From the NCBI RefSeq assembly GCF_007971225.1, contig NZ_CP042435.1, positions 2,793,501 through 2,857,500 of the forward strand: 64,000 nt of DNA. The letters are read 5' to 3'. The notes beneath the pieces are model-generated. The model saw nothing but the letters and a program-made list of their open reading frames with translations. It was not told where the DNA came from and did no database searches. Numbering within the stretch: the stretch's first letter is position 1; every line of letters starts with the position of its first letter. A program made the position numbers and the translations under genes. Below, in pieces: positions 8,309 to 18,029 of the stretch. The DNA comes from Panacibacter ginsenosidivorans (GTDB lineage Bacteria > Bacteroidota > Bacteroidia > Chitinophagales > Chitinophagaceae).

Positions 8309-9541
8309 CTATATTGTGTGGTGTATAATACTTTCCTTGAGGAAAGGATGATACTTGCCTAACAAAGGTTTATTTGCAAGTTCCTTACTAACCAGGAATA
8401 TAATTAGTCCTACAAAAAAAGCGGCTACTCCAAAATCTAACCAGCCTAGCGAAACATGATCTTTTGAAACACTTCCCATAACCATTTGGAAAAAATCTAT
8501 CCAATGACCAAATATGATTAACACAGCCATAAAAGTAACCAGTGTATAATTTCTTTTAGTAGAGCGCTTCATTAAAATTAACAACGGACACACGAAATTG
8601 ATTATAAGGTTTAAAAAAAAGATACCCTTATAAGGTCCCTGTATGCGATCTTTAAAATAAATAGTTTCTTCTGAAATATTACCATACCATATCAGCATGT
8701 ATTGGGAAAACCAGAGATATGTCCAGAATATAGAAAATGCAAACATGAATATACCAAGGTTATGTAAATGCTCTTTATTAGCGTATTCCAAATAGCCTTT
8801 ATTTTTCAGGAAAATAACCCATAATGTAATTAATGCCATACCGCTTACAAATGCGCTTGCAAAAGTGTACCAGCTATACATGGTGGAATACCAATGTGCA
8901 TCAAGGCTCATTAGCCATAACCATGGAATAGTAGAACCTACTGTAAGTGCAAACCAAACGATAAATAATGAAGCTGTAACCGTATTTCTCCAAATATAAC
9001 TTTTACCTTTCTCCGAATCCATTACGCCTTCGTCTGCTTCACTACTCAGTTTTCGCATGCGTGCTCCTAATAATATCCACAGACCTATTGCAAGTGTCGT
9101 CCATATAAGAAAGAATATAGGATTAAGAAATCCTAGTTTCCCTTTAAGTACCGGATCTGTCTTAGCATCCTCACTTAACCAGTGATAAATATGATGATTA
9201 TGATCTATAACGATTATATAGAAAAGAATAAGCCATGTGATGCTTCCTAAAGTAATTACTGCCTTTGAAATAGCTTCAGGAACCCTGCGAAATACCATTT
9301 GCCAGCCTCCCATTGCTAAAGTTGTTGCGCAAATAAAAAACATACTTGCGTTACAGATAAGCGTAAAGAAAATGCTGTTGTACATCAGTGTACCCCAGAA
9401 AACAGATTTCTCCTGTTCATCACTGCTGAATCCTTTTGTAACTAACCCAATGATCAATGCCAAAACTCCAATAGCTATTAAGGTCAGTGACCATGTTTTC
9501 GTTCTTGAAGGCATTTCGAATTGTGCTCTGAATGAAGCCAT
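8309..9541 (-). CDS. actF: Alternative complex III subunit ActF (NrfD-like quinol:cytochrome c oxidoreductase)
   Basis: This 410-residue polytopic protein has about ten membrane helices and belongs to the NrfD/PsrC-like family. Its position after ActE and before subunit II is that of ActF in known ACIII clusters (Rhodothermus marinus, Flavobacterium johnsoniae). Conserved pieces include DHNHHIYHWLSEDAK and SLDAHWYSTMYSWYTFASA. ActF is the second NrfD-like membrane subunit and is thought to contribute to proton conduction. It starts 28 bp from the ActE stop and is probably in the same transcript. Confidence is high because all six act genes are present in order. Confidence 0.92.
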   Translation of the reverse strand: MASFRAQFEMPSRTKTWSLTLIAIGVLALIIGLVTKGFSSDEQEKSVFWGTLMYNSIFFTLICNASMFFICATTLAMGGWQMVFRRVPEAISKAVITLGSITWLILFYIIVIDHNHHIYHWLSEDAKTDPVLKGKLGFLNPIFFLIWTTLAIGLWILLGARMRKLSSEADEGVMDSEKGKSYIWRNTVTASLFIVWFALTVGSTIPWLWLMSLDAHWYSTMYSWYTFASAFVSGMALITLWVIFLKNKGYLEYANKEHLHNLGIFMFAFSIFWTYLWFSQYMLIWYGNISEETIYFKDRIQGPYKGIFFLNLIINFVCPLLILMKRSTKRNYTLVTFMAVLIIFGHWIDFFQMVMGSVSKDHVSLGWLDFGVAAFFVGLIIFLVSKELANKPLLGKYHPFLKESIIHHTI

Positions 9542-9569
9542 TTTATTTCCTTTTATCTCAGGTTAAACT

Positions 9570-10223
9570 TTATTTTTTTGCTGAAGCTGTGCTGTCTGTT
9601 ACCGCAGGAGCAACAGTTTTAGCCTGTTTCGATTTTATGTAATGGATGATTGCCCAACGCTGATCTCTTGTTAATTGCGATGCATAGCTACCCATTAAAT
9701 TCTTGCCATAAGTAATGGAATAAAACATTTGTCCTTCAGGCATCGACTCATACTTGACATCCCCAACCAAAGTCGCTGGTTTTGCAGGGTATGGCCCGCT
9801 TCCGTCTTTATATAAAGGACCGTTTCCATTTAATTTGGGGCCATGACAAATACCGCAATTAATCAGGTATTGTCTTTCTGCCTCTTTCATCTGAGCATCA
9901 TCTAAAGGAGGCAAAGGATTTGTAATTGCTTTTGCTGCTATATAATTAGTCGTATCGCCGGGAGCATCTTTCTTTAAAGGAAACGGTATTTCTTCCCCGC
10001 GTGCAATGGTTCCTGCAACAGGCATATTGTTGTAAAATATTTTATCATCTGTACGCTTTTCATCAGTCGAAAATAACGATGAATCACGAGCTGCATAAGT
10101 TTCATACGCCCGGCTGTAAGCCATATCAGGCATGTAAACACTTCCCGGATCGCGCCTGATATCACTACAGGCGGCTAAACCAATTGCTGATGTAATAAAA
10201 ACTATAACAGATATTTTTTTCAT
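9570..10223 (-). CDS. actE: Alternative complex III subunit ActE (monoheme cytochrome c lipoprotein)
   Basis: This 217-residue protein begins with a lipoprotein signal peptide ending in the lipobox IGLAAC, so the mature protein is anchored through Cys19. A single heme c site (CGICH, about residue 126) is followed by a Met-containing SMPEGQMFYSITYG segment that could supply the distal Met ligand. ActE passes electrons from the complex to an oxidase. The gene lies between actD and actF with short gaps, as in other ACIII clusters. Confidence 0.92.
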   Translation of the reverse strand: MKKISVIVFITSAIGLAACSDIRRDPGSVYMPDMAYSRAYETYAARDSSLFSTDEKRTDDKIFYNNMPVAGTIARGEEIPFPLKKDAPGDTTNYIAAKAITNPLPPLDDAQMKEAERQYLINCGICHGPKLNGNGPLYKDGSGPYPAKPATLVGDVKYESMPEGQMFYSITYGKNLMGSYASQLTRDQRWAIIHYIKSKQAKTVAPAVTDSTASAKK

Positions 10224-10250
10224 CTTCCGTTTTTTCAGTTCGTTTTGTAT

Positions 10251-10841
10251 TTATGCAACACTAACTGCTGTTTCTTTTATCAATTGCTGTTCTTTATCAT
10301 ATGTACCCAACCACCAGCCCGGCTCTGCTTCCTGTACATTTATTTCATTTGCTCCGGCGCTTGCTAAAAATCCTTTCAGATCCTCTACATTGGTTTTAGT
10401 TGTGCATTCAATAACCATAACAAATGTATCATCAGTTGACCTGGGATGAAAAACGTGTTTTTTAAGAAAAGGAGCCATTTGACATAGGTAACAAAAAGTA
10501 ATTACCATACCCACTGCAGAGAAAAGTACCGTCAATTCAAAAATAATAGGAATCCATGCCGGCAAAGAAAAATGGGGCTTACCGCCAAAATTCAAAGGCC
10601 AGTCTTTTGTAAGTATCCAGCTAATACAACTTATTGCAGTTGTAGTACCCGTAATACCATAAATAAATCCTGCTGTGTGAAGACTTGTCTCACGCAAACC
10701 CATTGCATGATCGAGACCATGCAGCGGAAACGGTGTGTAAACATCATGTATTTTATACCCTGCTACCCGTACTTTTTTTACGGCAGGAAATAAAATATCC
10801 TCATCTTTAAAACAGCCTACTACAAATTTCTTTTTTGCCAT
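10251..10841 (-). CDS. actD: Alternative complex III subunit ActD (DUF3341)
   Basis: The start is placed at the MAKKKFVVGCF methionine because homologous DUF3341 proteins begin there; the frame is open a further 12 codons upstream to 10877. The protein is about 196 residues, with two membrane helices (about residues 55-75 and 95-120) and a cytoplasmic ferredoxin-like tail. The motifs VYTPFPLHGLDHAMGLRETSL and CTTKTNVEDLKGFL are typical of ActD. It has no cofactor and is a structural subunit at the ActC interface. Between it and actC lies a degenerate intergenic repeat. Confidence 0.92.
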   Translation of the reverse strand: MAKKKFVVGCFKDEDILFPAVKKVRVAGYKIHDVYTPFPLHGLDHAMGLRETSLHTAGFIYGITGTTTAISCISWILTKDWPLNFGGKPHFSLPAWIPIIFELTVLFSAVGMVITFCYLCQMAPFLKKHVFHPRSTDDTFVMVIECTTKTNVEDLKGFLASAGANEINVQEAEPGWWLGTYDKEQQLIKETAVSVA

Positions 10842-10926
10842 ATACTTGCGCTTTAAGCTGTGAACCCGTGCGTACAAAAATTTATATACAATACCTGCCT
10901 TTTTTGCTTCACAATGTTCAGAACGA

Positions 10927-10946
10927 TGAACGGATTGCGACGCAAC
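10927..10946 (-). repeat. Intergenic repeat core, diverged subtype 1
   Basis: The first 11 bases on the minus strand match subtype 1 (GTTGCGTCGCA), after which it reads ATCCGTTCATC, a variant also seen at 22428. It lies 49 bp after the actC stop and, with 12529-12548, brackets actC. Confidence 0.7.
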
Positions 10947-10995
10947 AGAAGTCCAATTATGGTTTCAAAAGCATGTATCAAAAAGGACTTATTTT

Positions 10996-12441
10996 TTAAT
11001 GAGCATGTGCATACTCATGCACAAATTCTTCAACTTCTTTCTCTTCAATGTGCCCTACATTTTCCTTATAACTTTCACCTGTTGTTTTCAACACATGTTT
11101 GATCTCAGCTATAGCTATTACAGGGAAATATTTGGAAAACAGGAAGAAGCAGGTAAAGAATAAACCAAATGTACCTAGATAAAATCCGATTTCCCAAATA
11201 GATGGACTGTAATACACAGACCAGCTTGACGGAAGATAATCACGATATAAAGATGTAACGATGATCACAAAACGTTCAAACCACATACCAACGTTTACTA
11301 TAATGCTCATGAAAAAAGTTACAAATATGTTTCTTCTCATCTTACGGAACCAGAATATTTGCGGGCTGATTACATTGCAAGACATCATTGCCCAATAAGC
11401 CCAGCCATAAGGGCTAAACAGATTGGCTCTGCTATACCAAAAAGCATAACCTTCATATTTATTCTGGCTATACCATGCCATAAACAATTCAGTAAGATAG
11501 GCACAACCAACAATTGAGCCTGTAAGAACAATTACTTTATTCATGGCCTCGATGTGACCAAGCGTAATATAATCTTCCAGTGAATATACTTTACGCAATA
11601 CCAACATTAGCGTTTGCACCATTGCAAATCCAGAGAAGATAGCGCCTGCCACAAAGTAAGGAGGAAAAATAGTTGTATGCCAGCCCGGAATAACAGATGT
11701 TGCAAAGTCAAATGATACAATTGTGTGCACGGAAAGTACGAGCGGTGTAGCAAGACCTGCCAATACCAGTGCTAAAGATTCTTGCCTTTGCCAATGTTTG
11801 GTTGAACCACTCCATCCGAATGAAGCAATACCGTATAATTTTTTACGCAATTTTGTTTTGGCCCTGTCACGAACTGTAGCAAAGTCTGGAAGCAACCCAC
11901 TGTACCAAAATAAAAGAGAAACAGTAAAGTAAGTAGAGATCGCGAATACATCCCAAAGAAGCGGTGAATTAAAGTTTACCCACAAAGGACCGCGTGTATT
12001 TGGGTAAGGCATTACAAAAAAGGCCATCCACACACGACCCATATGCCAGATAGGGAATTGCCCTGCACACATTACAGCAAAGATGGTCATCGCTTCTGCT
12101 GCGCGGTTTACCCCCGTTCTCCATCCCTGGCGGAAAAGTAAAAGAATCGCAGAAATGAGTGTACCTGCGTGGCCAATACCAACCCACCAAACGAAGTTGG
12201 TAATATCCCATCCCCAACCTACTGTTTTATTAAGATTCCACTGTCCAACTCCATAGGTAACTTCGCTAAAAACAGAATAACTACCAAACATGAGCAAAGC
12301 AACAGCTATAAAGAACCCTATATACCAAAGCTTGCTGGGCTTTACTTCAATAGGCCTGCAAATATCTTCTGTAACCTGGTGATAATCCTTACTGCCATAT
12401 ACCAGCGGTTCTCTTAATTGTGATTCGTACTTAAGACTCAT
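10996..12441 (-). CDS. actC: Alternative complex III subunit ActC (NrfD-like, quinol-site subunit)
   Basis: This 481-residue NrfD/PsrC family protein has about ten membrane helices. The N-terminal LVYGSKDYHQVTEDICRPIE and the helical WWVGIGHAGTLISAILLLFRQGWRTGVNRAAEAM segment (split here as residues near 95-130) are ActC hallmarks. The HAG motif lies at the predicted quinol site. ActC and ActF form the membrane core, and ActC contacts the iron-sulfur subunit ActB encoded just upstream. The gene is bracketed by two repeat cores although it lies within an act gene series that is usually an operon. Confidence 0.94.
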   Translation of the reverse strand: MSLKYESQLREPLVYGSKDYHQVTEDICRPIEVKPSKLWYIGFFIAVALLMFGSYSVFSEVTYGVGQWNLNKTVGWGWDITNFVWWVGIGHAGTLISAILLLFRQGWRTGVNRAAEAMTIFAVMCAGQFPIWHMGRVWMAFFVMPYPNTRGPLWVNFNSPLLWDVFAISTYFTVSLLFWYSGLLPDFATVRDRAKTKLRKKLYGIASFGWSGSTKHWQRQESLALVLAGLATPLVLSVHTIVSFDFATSVIPGWHTTIFPPYFVAGAIFSGFAMVQTLMLVLRKVYSLEDYITLGHIEAMNKVIVLTGSIVGCAYLTELFMAWYSQNKYEGYAFWYSRANLFSPYGWAYWAMMSCNVISPQIFWFRKMRRNIFVTFFMSIIVNVGMWFERFVIIVTSLYRDYLPSSWSVYYSPSIWEIGFYLGTFGLFFTCFFLFSKYFPVIAIAEIKHVLKTTGESYKENVGHIEEKEVEEFVHEYAHAH

Positions 12442-12528
12442 TGTAATCTGGTTATTTTTATTACTTCTCTTACGGTTTAATGAAAGAGAATTTTTATTAC
12501 ATCAACTAAAAATCTTTTCTCAGCTTCT

Positions 12529-12548
12529 GTTGTGTCACTCACTTGTAC
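12529..12548 (+). repeat. Intergenic repeat core, subtype 2
   Basis: A perfect subtype 2 core in plus orientation between actB and actC, 88 bp before the actC start and 41 bp after the actB stop. Confidence 0.9.
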
Positions 12549-12589
12549 GCTTTGTTCATTTCTCAGCAATAATGGTAACCCTATTCAAA

Positions 12590-15500
12590 TTATCCTTGCT
12601 GATGCGCTTCCTCTTCTTCTTTTTTATTACGCACTTTAGCCAGGTAATTTACATTGGGTAAAGTGTGCACTTGCTCAATTACATAAAAATTGCGTTGTTT
12701 ATTTTCCATACGACTCACTGCAATTGCACTCTTTGAGTTATTTACATTTCCAAATACAATAGCATCCGTTGGGCAACTCTGCTGGCAAGCTGTCTTTATA
12801 TCAGTATCTTCAAGAGGACGACTGAGTTTCTTTGCTTTCAGTTTACCTTCTTGTAAACGCTGTACACAGAAAGAACATTTCTCGATTACACCACGGCTAC
12901 GTACCGTAACATCCGGATTCAATACCATTCTTGAAAGATCATCATTCATTACATGAACAACATCATCCAAATGACCAACGATCTGTTGATCCTGGTTATT
13001 AGGGAAACTATCTGCTCCGGTATAATCAGCCCAGTTAAAGCGACGCACTTTATATGGACAGTTGTTGGCACAATATCTGGTACCAATACAACGGTTATAA
13101 GTCATTTGATTTAACCCCTCACTACTGTGGTTGGTGGCAGCAACCGGGCAAACATTCTCACATGGAGCATTATCGCAGTGTTGACACATCAGCGGCTGGA
13201 ACACTACGTTAGGATTTTCAAGATCACCGCTGTAGTAGCGGTCAATACGCATCCATTGCATATCGTGGAAACGGGCCACTTCGCTCTTACCTACTACAGG
13301 AATATTATTCTCAGCACTACAGGCCACAACGCAAGCCCCGCAACCAGTACAGGAGTTTAAATCAACACTCATTCCCCATTTAATACCGGGCTTATCGTAG
13401 TAAGGATATATCGTTCCCTGTTTTTCAAAATTCTCAATACCACCAAATGGTTTTAATTCTTCTTCCCTGTCTTCAATTATTTCATTTGGATCTTTTATAA
13501 ATTCAGCAAGCGTAAGTTCTTTCATCACCTCCGTACGTTTACCCTGGCTTGTATCGTAAGAGCTGTGTGTTTGCGTAAGCGCAACCTTAAATGTATCACC
13601 TGTTACTTTAAGATCAACATTTGCCACCGCAAAACTTACAGTACCATTACTTAACCCTGCAAATGGAAATACATTTTGTCCTACCCCATTTGCAGTTTTA
13701 CCAACTTCAGCATTTCTCCCATAACCTACTGCAATACCTACCGTATCTGGATGTGTTCCCGGAATAATAAGTACTGGCAGATTTATTGTCTTGCCATTTA
13801 CCGTAACACTTACAACTTGCTTTTCAGGATGCACTTCATATGCATCTGATTGACCACCATTAGCAAGGTCAATATTCAAAAGAGACTTAGCTTTTGCAGG
13901 AGAAACGATCAGATAATTATCCCATGTAGCTCTTGTAATAGGATCAGGCATTTCCTGCAACCACGGATTTGTTGCCCCTGTAACGCCTACAGAAACTTTC
14001 TGGTATAGAACTAATTCAGTTGCTCCGCCTTTCTTCGCGCTACCTACAGCAGCAATAGCACCTGCAACAGCAGCACTATTAAATGTTCCACCAGAAGCAG
14101 CAACCTCAGCCGCATTGATCACGCCATCTTGCAACGCTTTATCCCATGCCACTTCACTACCCAACTTTGTAAGCCAAAAGTTTTTTACATAGGCTAAATA
14201 ATCAGTAGCAGCTCCTGTCCATTTTAAAAGATTATCCTGCCATTGGCGGGTTTTGAATAATGGATATATTGTGGGCTGCATCAGTGAATAATACCCGGTT
14301 TTAGGTTCAGCATCACCCCAACTTTCGAGGAAGTGATGATCAGGAATTACATATTTACAATTAAGTGTAGTCTCATCCTGTCTTGGATTAAATGAAACAG
14401 TAACTTTCGTTTTCTTCAACCCACTTTTTACTTTTTCCGCATCAAACCATGAATAAACAGGATTAGCTCCATGTACCAATAATGCGCCTACTGATCCTGC
14501 GTTCATATCTTCTACCAGCTTCGCAAAATCAGCATCAATACCTGCTTTATAATTCAAAGTTGAAGACCAGTCAATCGTAGAGCCCCCCGCACCTATTGCT
14601 TCATTAATTGCATTTACAATAACCTGCGTGTTTACATCATTACTGCCGCAAACAACTACAGCAGATCCTTTTGCAGATACTAAAGATTTTGCCGCAGCAT
14701 CAATACCTGCTTTCAATTTAGCGTCTGCTATGCCAGAAACACCTTGTCCGTTTACTGCGCTTAATAAAGCAGCGGCAACAGCTCCTGTTTCAGATGGACG
14801 ATGTAAATATCTTTCATCGGCATTGGAACCTGTTAAGCTGGCTATGGTTTCAAAATGAATATGCTTGCTCATGCCAGGGCTTTTTTCATTGATCTTTTTG
14901 CCCTTTGCATATTGCTTTGAAAATTCAATAGGACTTAACCATGTACCAAGAAAATCAGCACCAATGCTTACGATAACTTTTGCGTAATCGAAACGATATG
15001 AAGGAATAGCTTTCTTACCATACGTAGCTTCATTAGCCAGCAACATACCACTATATGAAATCGCGTCGTATGTTACATGACGGCTCCCCGGATATTTTGC
15101 TAAAAATTCACTGATTACGGCTAATGTAGAAGGAGAGTTAATAGTACTTGTTAGTAAAACAACAGGCGCTCCACCCAAACTACCCATTGCAGAAGCCAAT
15201 GCCTTATCAATTGCTTCAAGTGTTACTTCTTTTCCATCTATTGTAGGGAACCTTAAACGTGCTGTATCATACAAATCAAGAACCGATGCTTGTACTCTTG
15301 CAGAAGTTCCTCCCTTTGTAACAGGTGAAAGATCGTTACCCTCTATTTTAATTGGACGGCCATCCCTAACTTTTGCCAGTATGCTTACCGCATCACCATC
15401 TTGTATATAAGTAGTAGCATAATAATTGGCAACACCCGGAATAATATCTTCAGGTTTATTGGCAAAAGGAATAGCTTTTTTCACAGGGATCTCACAACTT

Positions 15501-15697
15501 GCCGCCAATGCAGCAGCAGCAGTACTGAATCCCAGATATTTAAGAAAATCTCTCCTTGGAGCAGCAGCATGTAAAAAAGATTTACCGTCTTCTGCTTCAA
15601 AAGGAAGTTCTTCCTTAAACTCGTCTTTAGCAGTTTTCTGGTATGCTTCTGAATTATTTAACTCTCCGAAACTTTGCCAATACTTATTGTTGCTCAT
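12590..15697 (-). CDS. actB: Alternative complex III subunit ActB (Fe-S / molybdopterin-oxidoreductase-like fusion)
   Basis: This 1035-residue protein joins an inactive molybdopterin-oxidoreductase-like domain (about residues 60-730) to a four-cluster ferredoxin domain (about 750-1000). Cysteine groups include CTGCGACVVAC, CQHCDNAPCENVCP, CIGTRYCANNCP and CSFCVQRL with CQQSCPTDA. A twin-arginine signal is visible at about residues 48-70 (RRDFLKYLGF, then LAASC), so it is exported folded. ActB sits on the periplasmic face and carries Fe-S clusters between quinol oxidation at ActC and the hemes of ActA. A member of a second repeat family lies directly against its start codon. Confidence 0.95.
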   Translation of the reverse strand: MSNNKYWQSFGELNNSEAYQKTAKDEFKEELPFEAEDGKSFLHAAAPRRDFLKYLGFSTAAAALAASCEIPVKKAIPFANKPEDIIPGVANYYATTYIQDGDAVSILAKVRDGRPIKIEGNDLSPVTKGGTSARVQASVLDLYDTARLRFPTIDGKEVTLEAIDKALASAMGSLGGAPVVLLTSTINSPSTLAVISEFLAKYPGSRHVTYDAISYSGMLLANEATYGKKAIPSYRFDYAKVIVSIGADFLGTWLSPIEFSKQYAKGKKINEKSPGMSKHIHFETIASLTGSNADERYLHRPSETGAVAAALLSAVNGQGVSGIADAKLKAGIDAAAKSLVSAKGSAVVVCGSNDVNTQVIVNAINEAIGAGGSTIDWSSTLNYKAGIDADFAKLVEDMNAGSVGALLVHGANPVYSWFDAEKVKSGLKKTKVTVSFNPRQDETTLNCKYVIPDHHFLESWGDAEPKTGYYSLMQPTIYPLFKTRQWQDNLLKWTGAATDYLAYVKNFWLTKLGSEVAWDKALQDGVINAAEVAASGGTFNSAAVAGAIAAVGSAKKGGATELVLYQKVSVGVTGATNPWLQEMPDPITRATWDNYLIVSPAKAKSLLNIDLANGGQSDAYEVHPEKQVVSVTVNGKTINLPVLIIPGTHPDTVGIAVGYGRNAEVGKTANGVGQNVFPFAGLSNGTVSFAVANVDLKVTGDTFKVALTQTHSSYDTSQGKRTEVMKELTLAEFIKDPNEIIEDREEELKPFGGIENFEKQGTIYPYYDKPGIKWGMSVDLNSCTGCGACVVACSAENNIPVVGKSEVARFHDMQWMRIDRYYSGDLENPNVVFQPLMCQHCDNAPCENVCPVAATNHSSEGLNQMTYNRCIGTRYCANNCPYKVRRFNWADYTGADSFPNNQDQQIVGHLDDVVHVMNDDLSRMVLNPDVTVRSRGVIEKCSFCVQRLQEGKLKAKKLSRPLEDTDIKTACQQSCPTDAIVFGNVNNSKSAIAVSRMENKQRNFYVIEQVHTLPNVNYLAKVRNKKEEEEAHQQG

Positions 15698-15700
15698 ATG

Positions 15701-15723
15701 CCCTAAATCCCTGAAGGGACTTT
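15701..15723. repeat. CCCTAAATCCC...GGGACTTT-type short palindromic repeat
   Basis: This sequence has a CCCT/AGGG dyad flanked by AAAT and ACTTT. A related copy is at 52891-52918. It lies 4 bp upstream of the actB start codon, so it occupies the leader and ribosome binding region of actB. Confidence 0.55.
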
Positions 15724-15785
15724 TGTATGATTGAATAAAATTCTATTATTGATTAACTGCGTATTCTTTTAAAAAAATGCAGTCT

Positions 15786-17042
15786 TTAATAATGACATTT
15801 CTGACATTCAGTACCACCAATATTCTCTACAGTAATGCTATCTCTCACACCATTCTTCAAATCTTCATGATATTTTTCATATATACTGTAGAAACCATTA
15901 TCAGCAAATTGAACTTTTGTAGTGCGGTGACAATTGATACACCAGCCCATACTTAATTCTGCAAATTGTTTTACTTCATCCATTTTGGTGATTTCTCCAT
16001 GACAGGTCTGGCATTGAACTTTGCCTACCATTACGTGCTGCGAGTGATTAAAGTAAACATGATCAGGTAAGTTATGGATCTTTGTCCATGCAATTGGTTT
16101 TGCTTTTGAAGCATCCCATGGTTTACCGGGCTCGTAACCGGCATAAGAATATAATTTCTTAATTTCTTCTGTACCATTTACCTCCTTACCTTCTGCAGTA
16201 TAGAGCTGCTCTCCGGCATATTCATTAATGGCCATATGACAATTCATACAAACATTTACTGAAGGTATATTTGCGTGCTTGCTATCCTGTGCGCCACCAT
16301 GACAGTACAAACAGTTTATTTGGTTAATGCCGGCATGTACCTTATGAGAGTAGAAAATGGGCTGTGCGGGTTCATAGTTCTGCTGACGCCCAAGACCGAT
16401 AAGTCCCATAGTAGTATAATATCCTCCAATAAGGAACAATACAAGTGTACCGAACATTATATATACCTTATTCCTCCAAACCGGTACTGGCTCAAGAGCC
16501 GGAACACCTTCCTTGTCTGCAGCAAGTTTTTTGAGATTAGCATTTACCTGTAATAAAACAAAGGCAACTATTGCAAGAATTAAAGTAAGTATACCAAAGA
16601 GTAATGTATTATCTCCGCTTTCTGCAGCGGCACCTTGAGCTGCACCTCCTGGTGCCGGTGTCTTGGGTGCATTAGCGTTAGCAGCTTCTGTCTTTATGTA
16701 ACCAAGAATAGCATCAATATCTTTATCAGTAAGTGCAGGAAACAGGTTCATTGCTGTTTTGTTGAAACTGTTATACAGGTTCACTGCATAAGGATAGCCG
16801 CTTTTAATAACCTGCTGGTTATTTTTGATCCAGGAATAAAGCATGGCTTTATCTGGCCAGCGATCTTCCACACCTGCCAATGCAGGACCGGTTAATTGTT
16901 TATTTACCGCATGGCACGAGGCGCAGTTCTGCGAAAAAAGCGCTTTGCCATCCTGCGAAAATGAACTATTACTGAAAAGCACTGTAAAACCGAAAGCCGC
17001 AATCAAAGTTAGTTTCGTGATCATGCTTCTAATGTGGGTCAT
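15786..17042 (-). CDS. actA: Alternative complex III subunit ActA (multiheme cytochrome c with extra N-terminal monoheme domain)
   Basis: The start is set at the ATG at 17042 because it leads into a signal peptide (ITKLTLIAAFGFTVLFSNSS, cleaved near FSQ); an ATG at 17024 with AGAAG just upstream is equally possible. Six heme c sites are visible: CASCH in an N-terminal cytochrome c domain, then CLYCH, CMNCH, CQTCH, CINCH and CQKCH in the pentaheme region. Two hydrophobic segments separate the domains. The ActA proteins of described complexes carry five hemes, so the N-terminal CASCH domain is an added module that could hand electrons to the oxidase. It is the first gene of the act-cta locus. 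Confidence 0.93.
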   Translation of the reverse strand: MTHIRSMITKLTLIAAFGFTVLFSNSSFSQDGKALFSQNCASCHAVNKQLTGPALAGVEDRWPDKAMLYSWIKNNQQVIKSGYPYAVNLYNSFNKTAMNLFPALTDKDIDAILGYIKTEAANANAPKTPAPGGAAQGAAAESGDNTLLFGILTLILAIVAFVLLQVNANLKKLAADKEGVPALEPVPVWRNKVYIMFGTLVLFLIGGYYTTMGLIGLGRQQNYEPAQPIFYSHKVHAGINQINCLYCHGGAQDSKHANIPSVNVCMNCHMAINEYAGEQLYTAEGKEVNGTEEIKKLYSYAGYEPGKPWDASKAKPIAWTKIHNLPDHVYFNHSQHVMVGKVQCQTCHGEITKMDEVKQFAELSMGWCINCHRTTKVQFADNGFYSIYEKYHEDLKNGVRDSITVENIGGTECQKCHY

Positions 17043-17090
17043 ATTCACAATTCTGTTGTAAAGATGTGGAAAAATGTACCTGAATGGCAG

Positions 17091-17098
17091 CAAAAGTA
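17091..17098 (-). promoter_or_regulatory. Candidate promoter box for the act-cta locus
   Basis: On the minus strand this reads TACTTTTG, matching the Bacteroidota -7 consensus TAnnTTTG, 49 bp before the actA start. The TTTG at 17113-17116 is closer than the usual -33 spacing, so support is partial. Confidence 0.35.
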
Positions 17099-17393
17099 TG
17101 ACAGGAATTTGACAAATCACTATCCCTTGAAATTTTTTTTTGACATGCATTTTCATACTTAAAAATTTTGTTTTTCGCTTATTAACACCTATATCCCGAA
17201 CTTCATTTGTTTGTTTTGTAAGACAGATTTTATCTTATGCTGAAGCAAATACACTTTCAAATAATTATTACCGCTTTTAAATACTTATTTTGTAAAACTA
17301 CTGTTAGCAAAAAAATATTTTCATTTTTGTGGAGACTTATAGCAAAACAAACCTCTTTGCATAGCTCAGATCACAGACAGTAAAACAAACAAC

Positions 17394-17981
17394 GTGACAA
17401 ATAAAAAAGTAAGGATCGCCATATTTGCATCGGGAGCTGGAAGCAACGCTAAAAAGATCATAGAGTATTTTAGAAAACATGAACTGGTAGAAGTATCACT
17501 TATTGTTAGTAATAAGCCGCAAGCAGGTGTATTACATATTGCTGCCGAAAATAAATTACCAATCTTACTTATCGAACGCGAAAGATTCTTTCGCGGCGAT
17601 GCTTATATACAGGAATTAAAGGGACATGGCATACAGTTTATCGTGCTGGCAGGTTTTCTCTGGAAGATCCCCGACATGCTTATAAAAGCATTTACTGGTA
17701 ATATAATTAATATACACCCGGCGCTTTTGCCGAAATATGGCGGTAAAGGCATGTATGGCGCATTTGTGCACGAAGCCGTAATTACAGCCAAAGAAAAAGA
17801 GAGTGGCATAACCATTCATTTTGTAGATGAGTTGTACGATCATGGCGATCATATTCTGCAGGTTACCTGCCCGGTTTATCCTAATGATACACCTGCCACA
17901 CTTGCCCATCGTATTCATGAACTGGAGCATGCACATTTTCCGCTGGTAATAGAAGAAGTGATCATGAAAAAATTTTCTTAA
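17394..17981 (+). CDS. purN: Phosphoribosylglycinamide formyltransferase (GAR transformylase)
   Basis: This 195-residue enzyme transfers a formyl group from 10-formyltetrahydrofolate to GAR in purine synthesis. The N-terminal IAIFASGAGSNAKKIIEYF segment is the phosphate-binding loop. The catalytic region is visible as NIHPALLPKYGGKGMYG, followed by His and Asp residues in HEAVITAKEKESGITIHFVDELYDHGDHI. Translation begins at a GTG, since no upstream in-frame ATG exists. The gene is divergent from actA and convergent with 18258-20456. No other purine gene is adjacent. Confidence 0.95.
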   Translation: MTNKKVRIAIFASGAGSNAKKIIEYFRKHELVEVSLIVSNKPQAGVLHIAAENKLPILLIERERFFRGDAYIQELKGHGIQFIVLAGFLWKIPDMLIKAFTGNIINIHPALLPKYGGKGMYGAFVHEAVITAKEKESGITIHFVDELYDHGDHILQVTCPVYPNDTPATLAHRIHELEHAHFPLVIEEVIMKKFS

Positions 17982-18029
17982 CCTGTTTATATAATCATGT
18001 AACCAACAGTTGTGCTTTTGTCATCGTCT

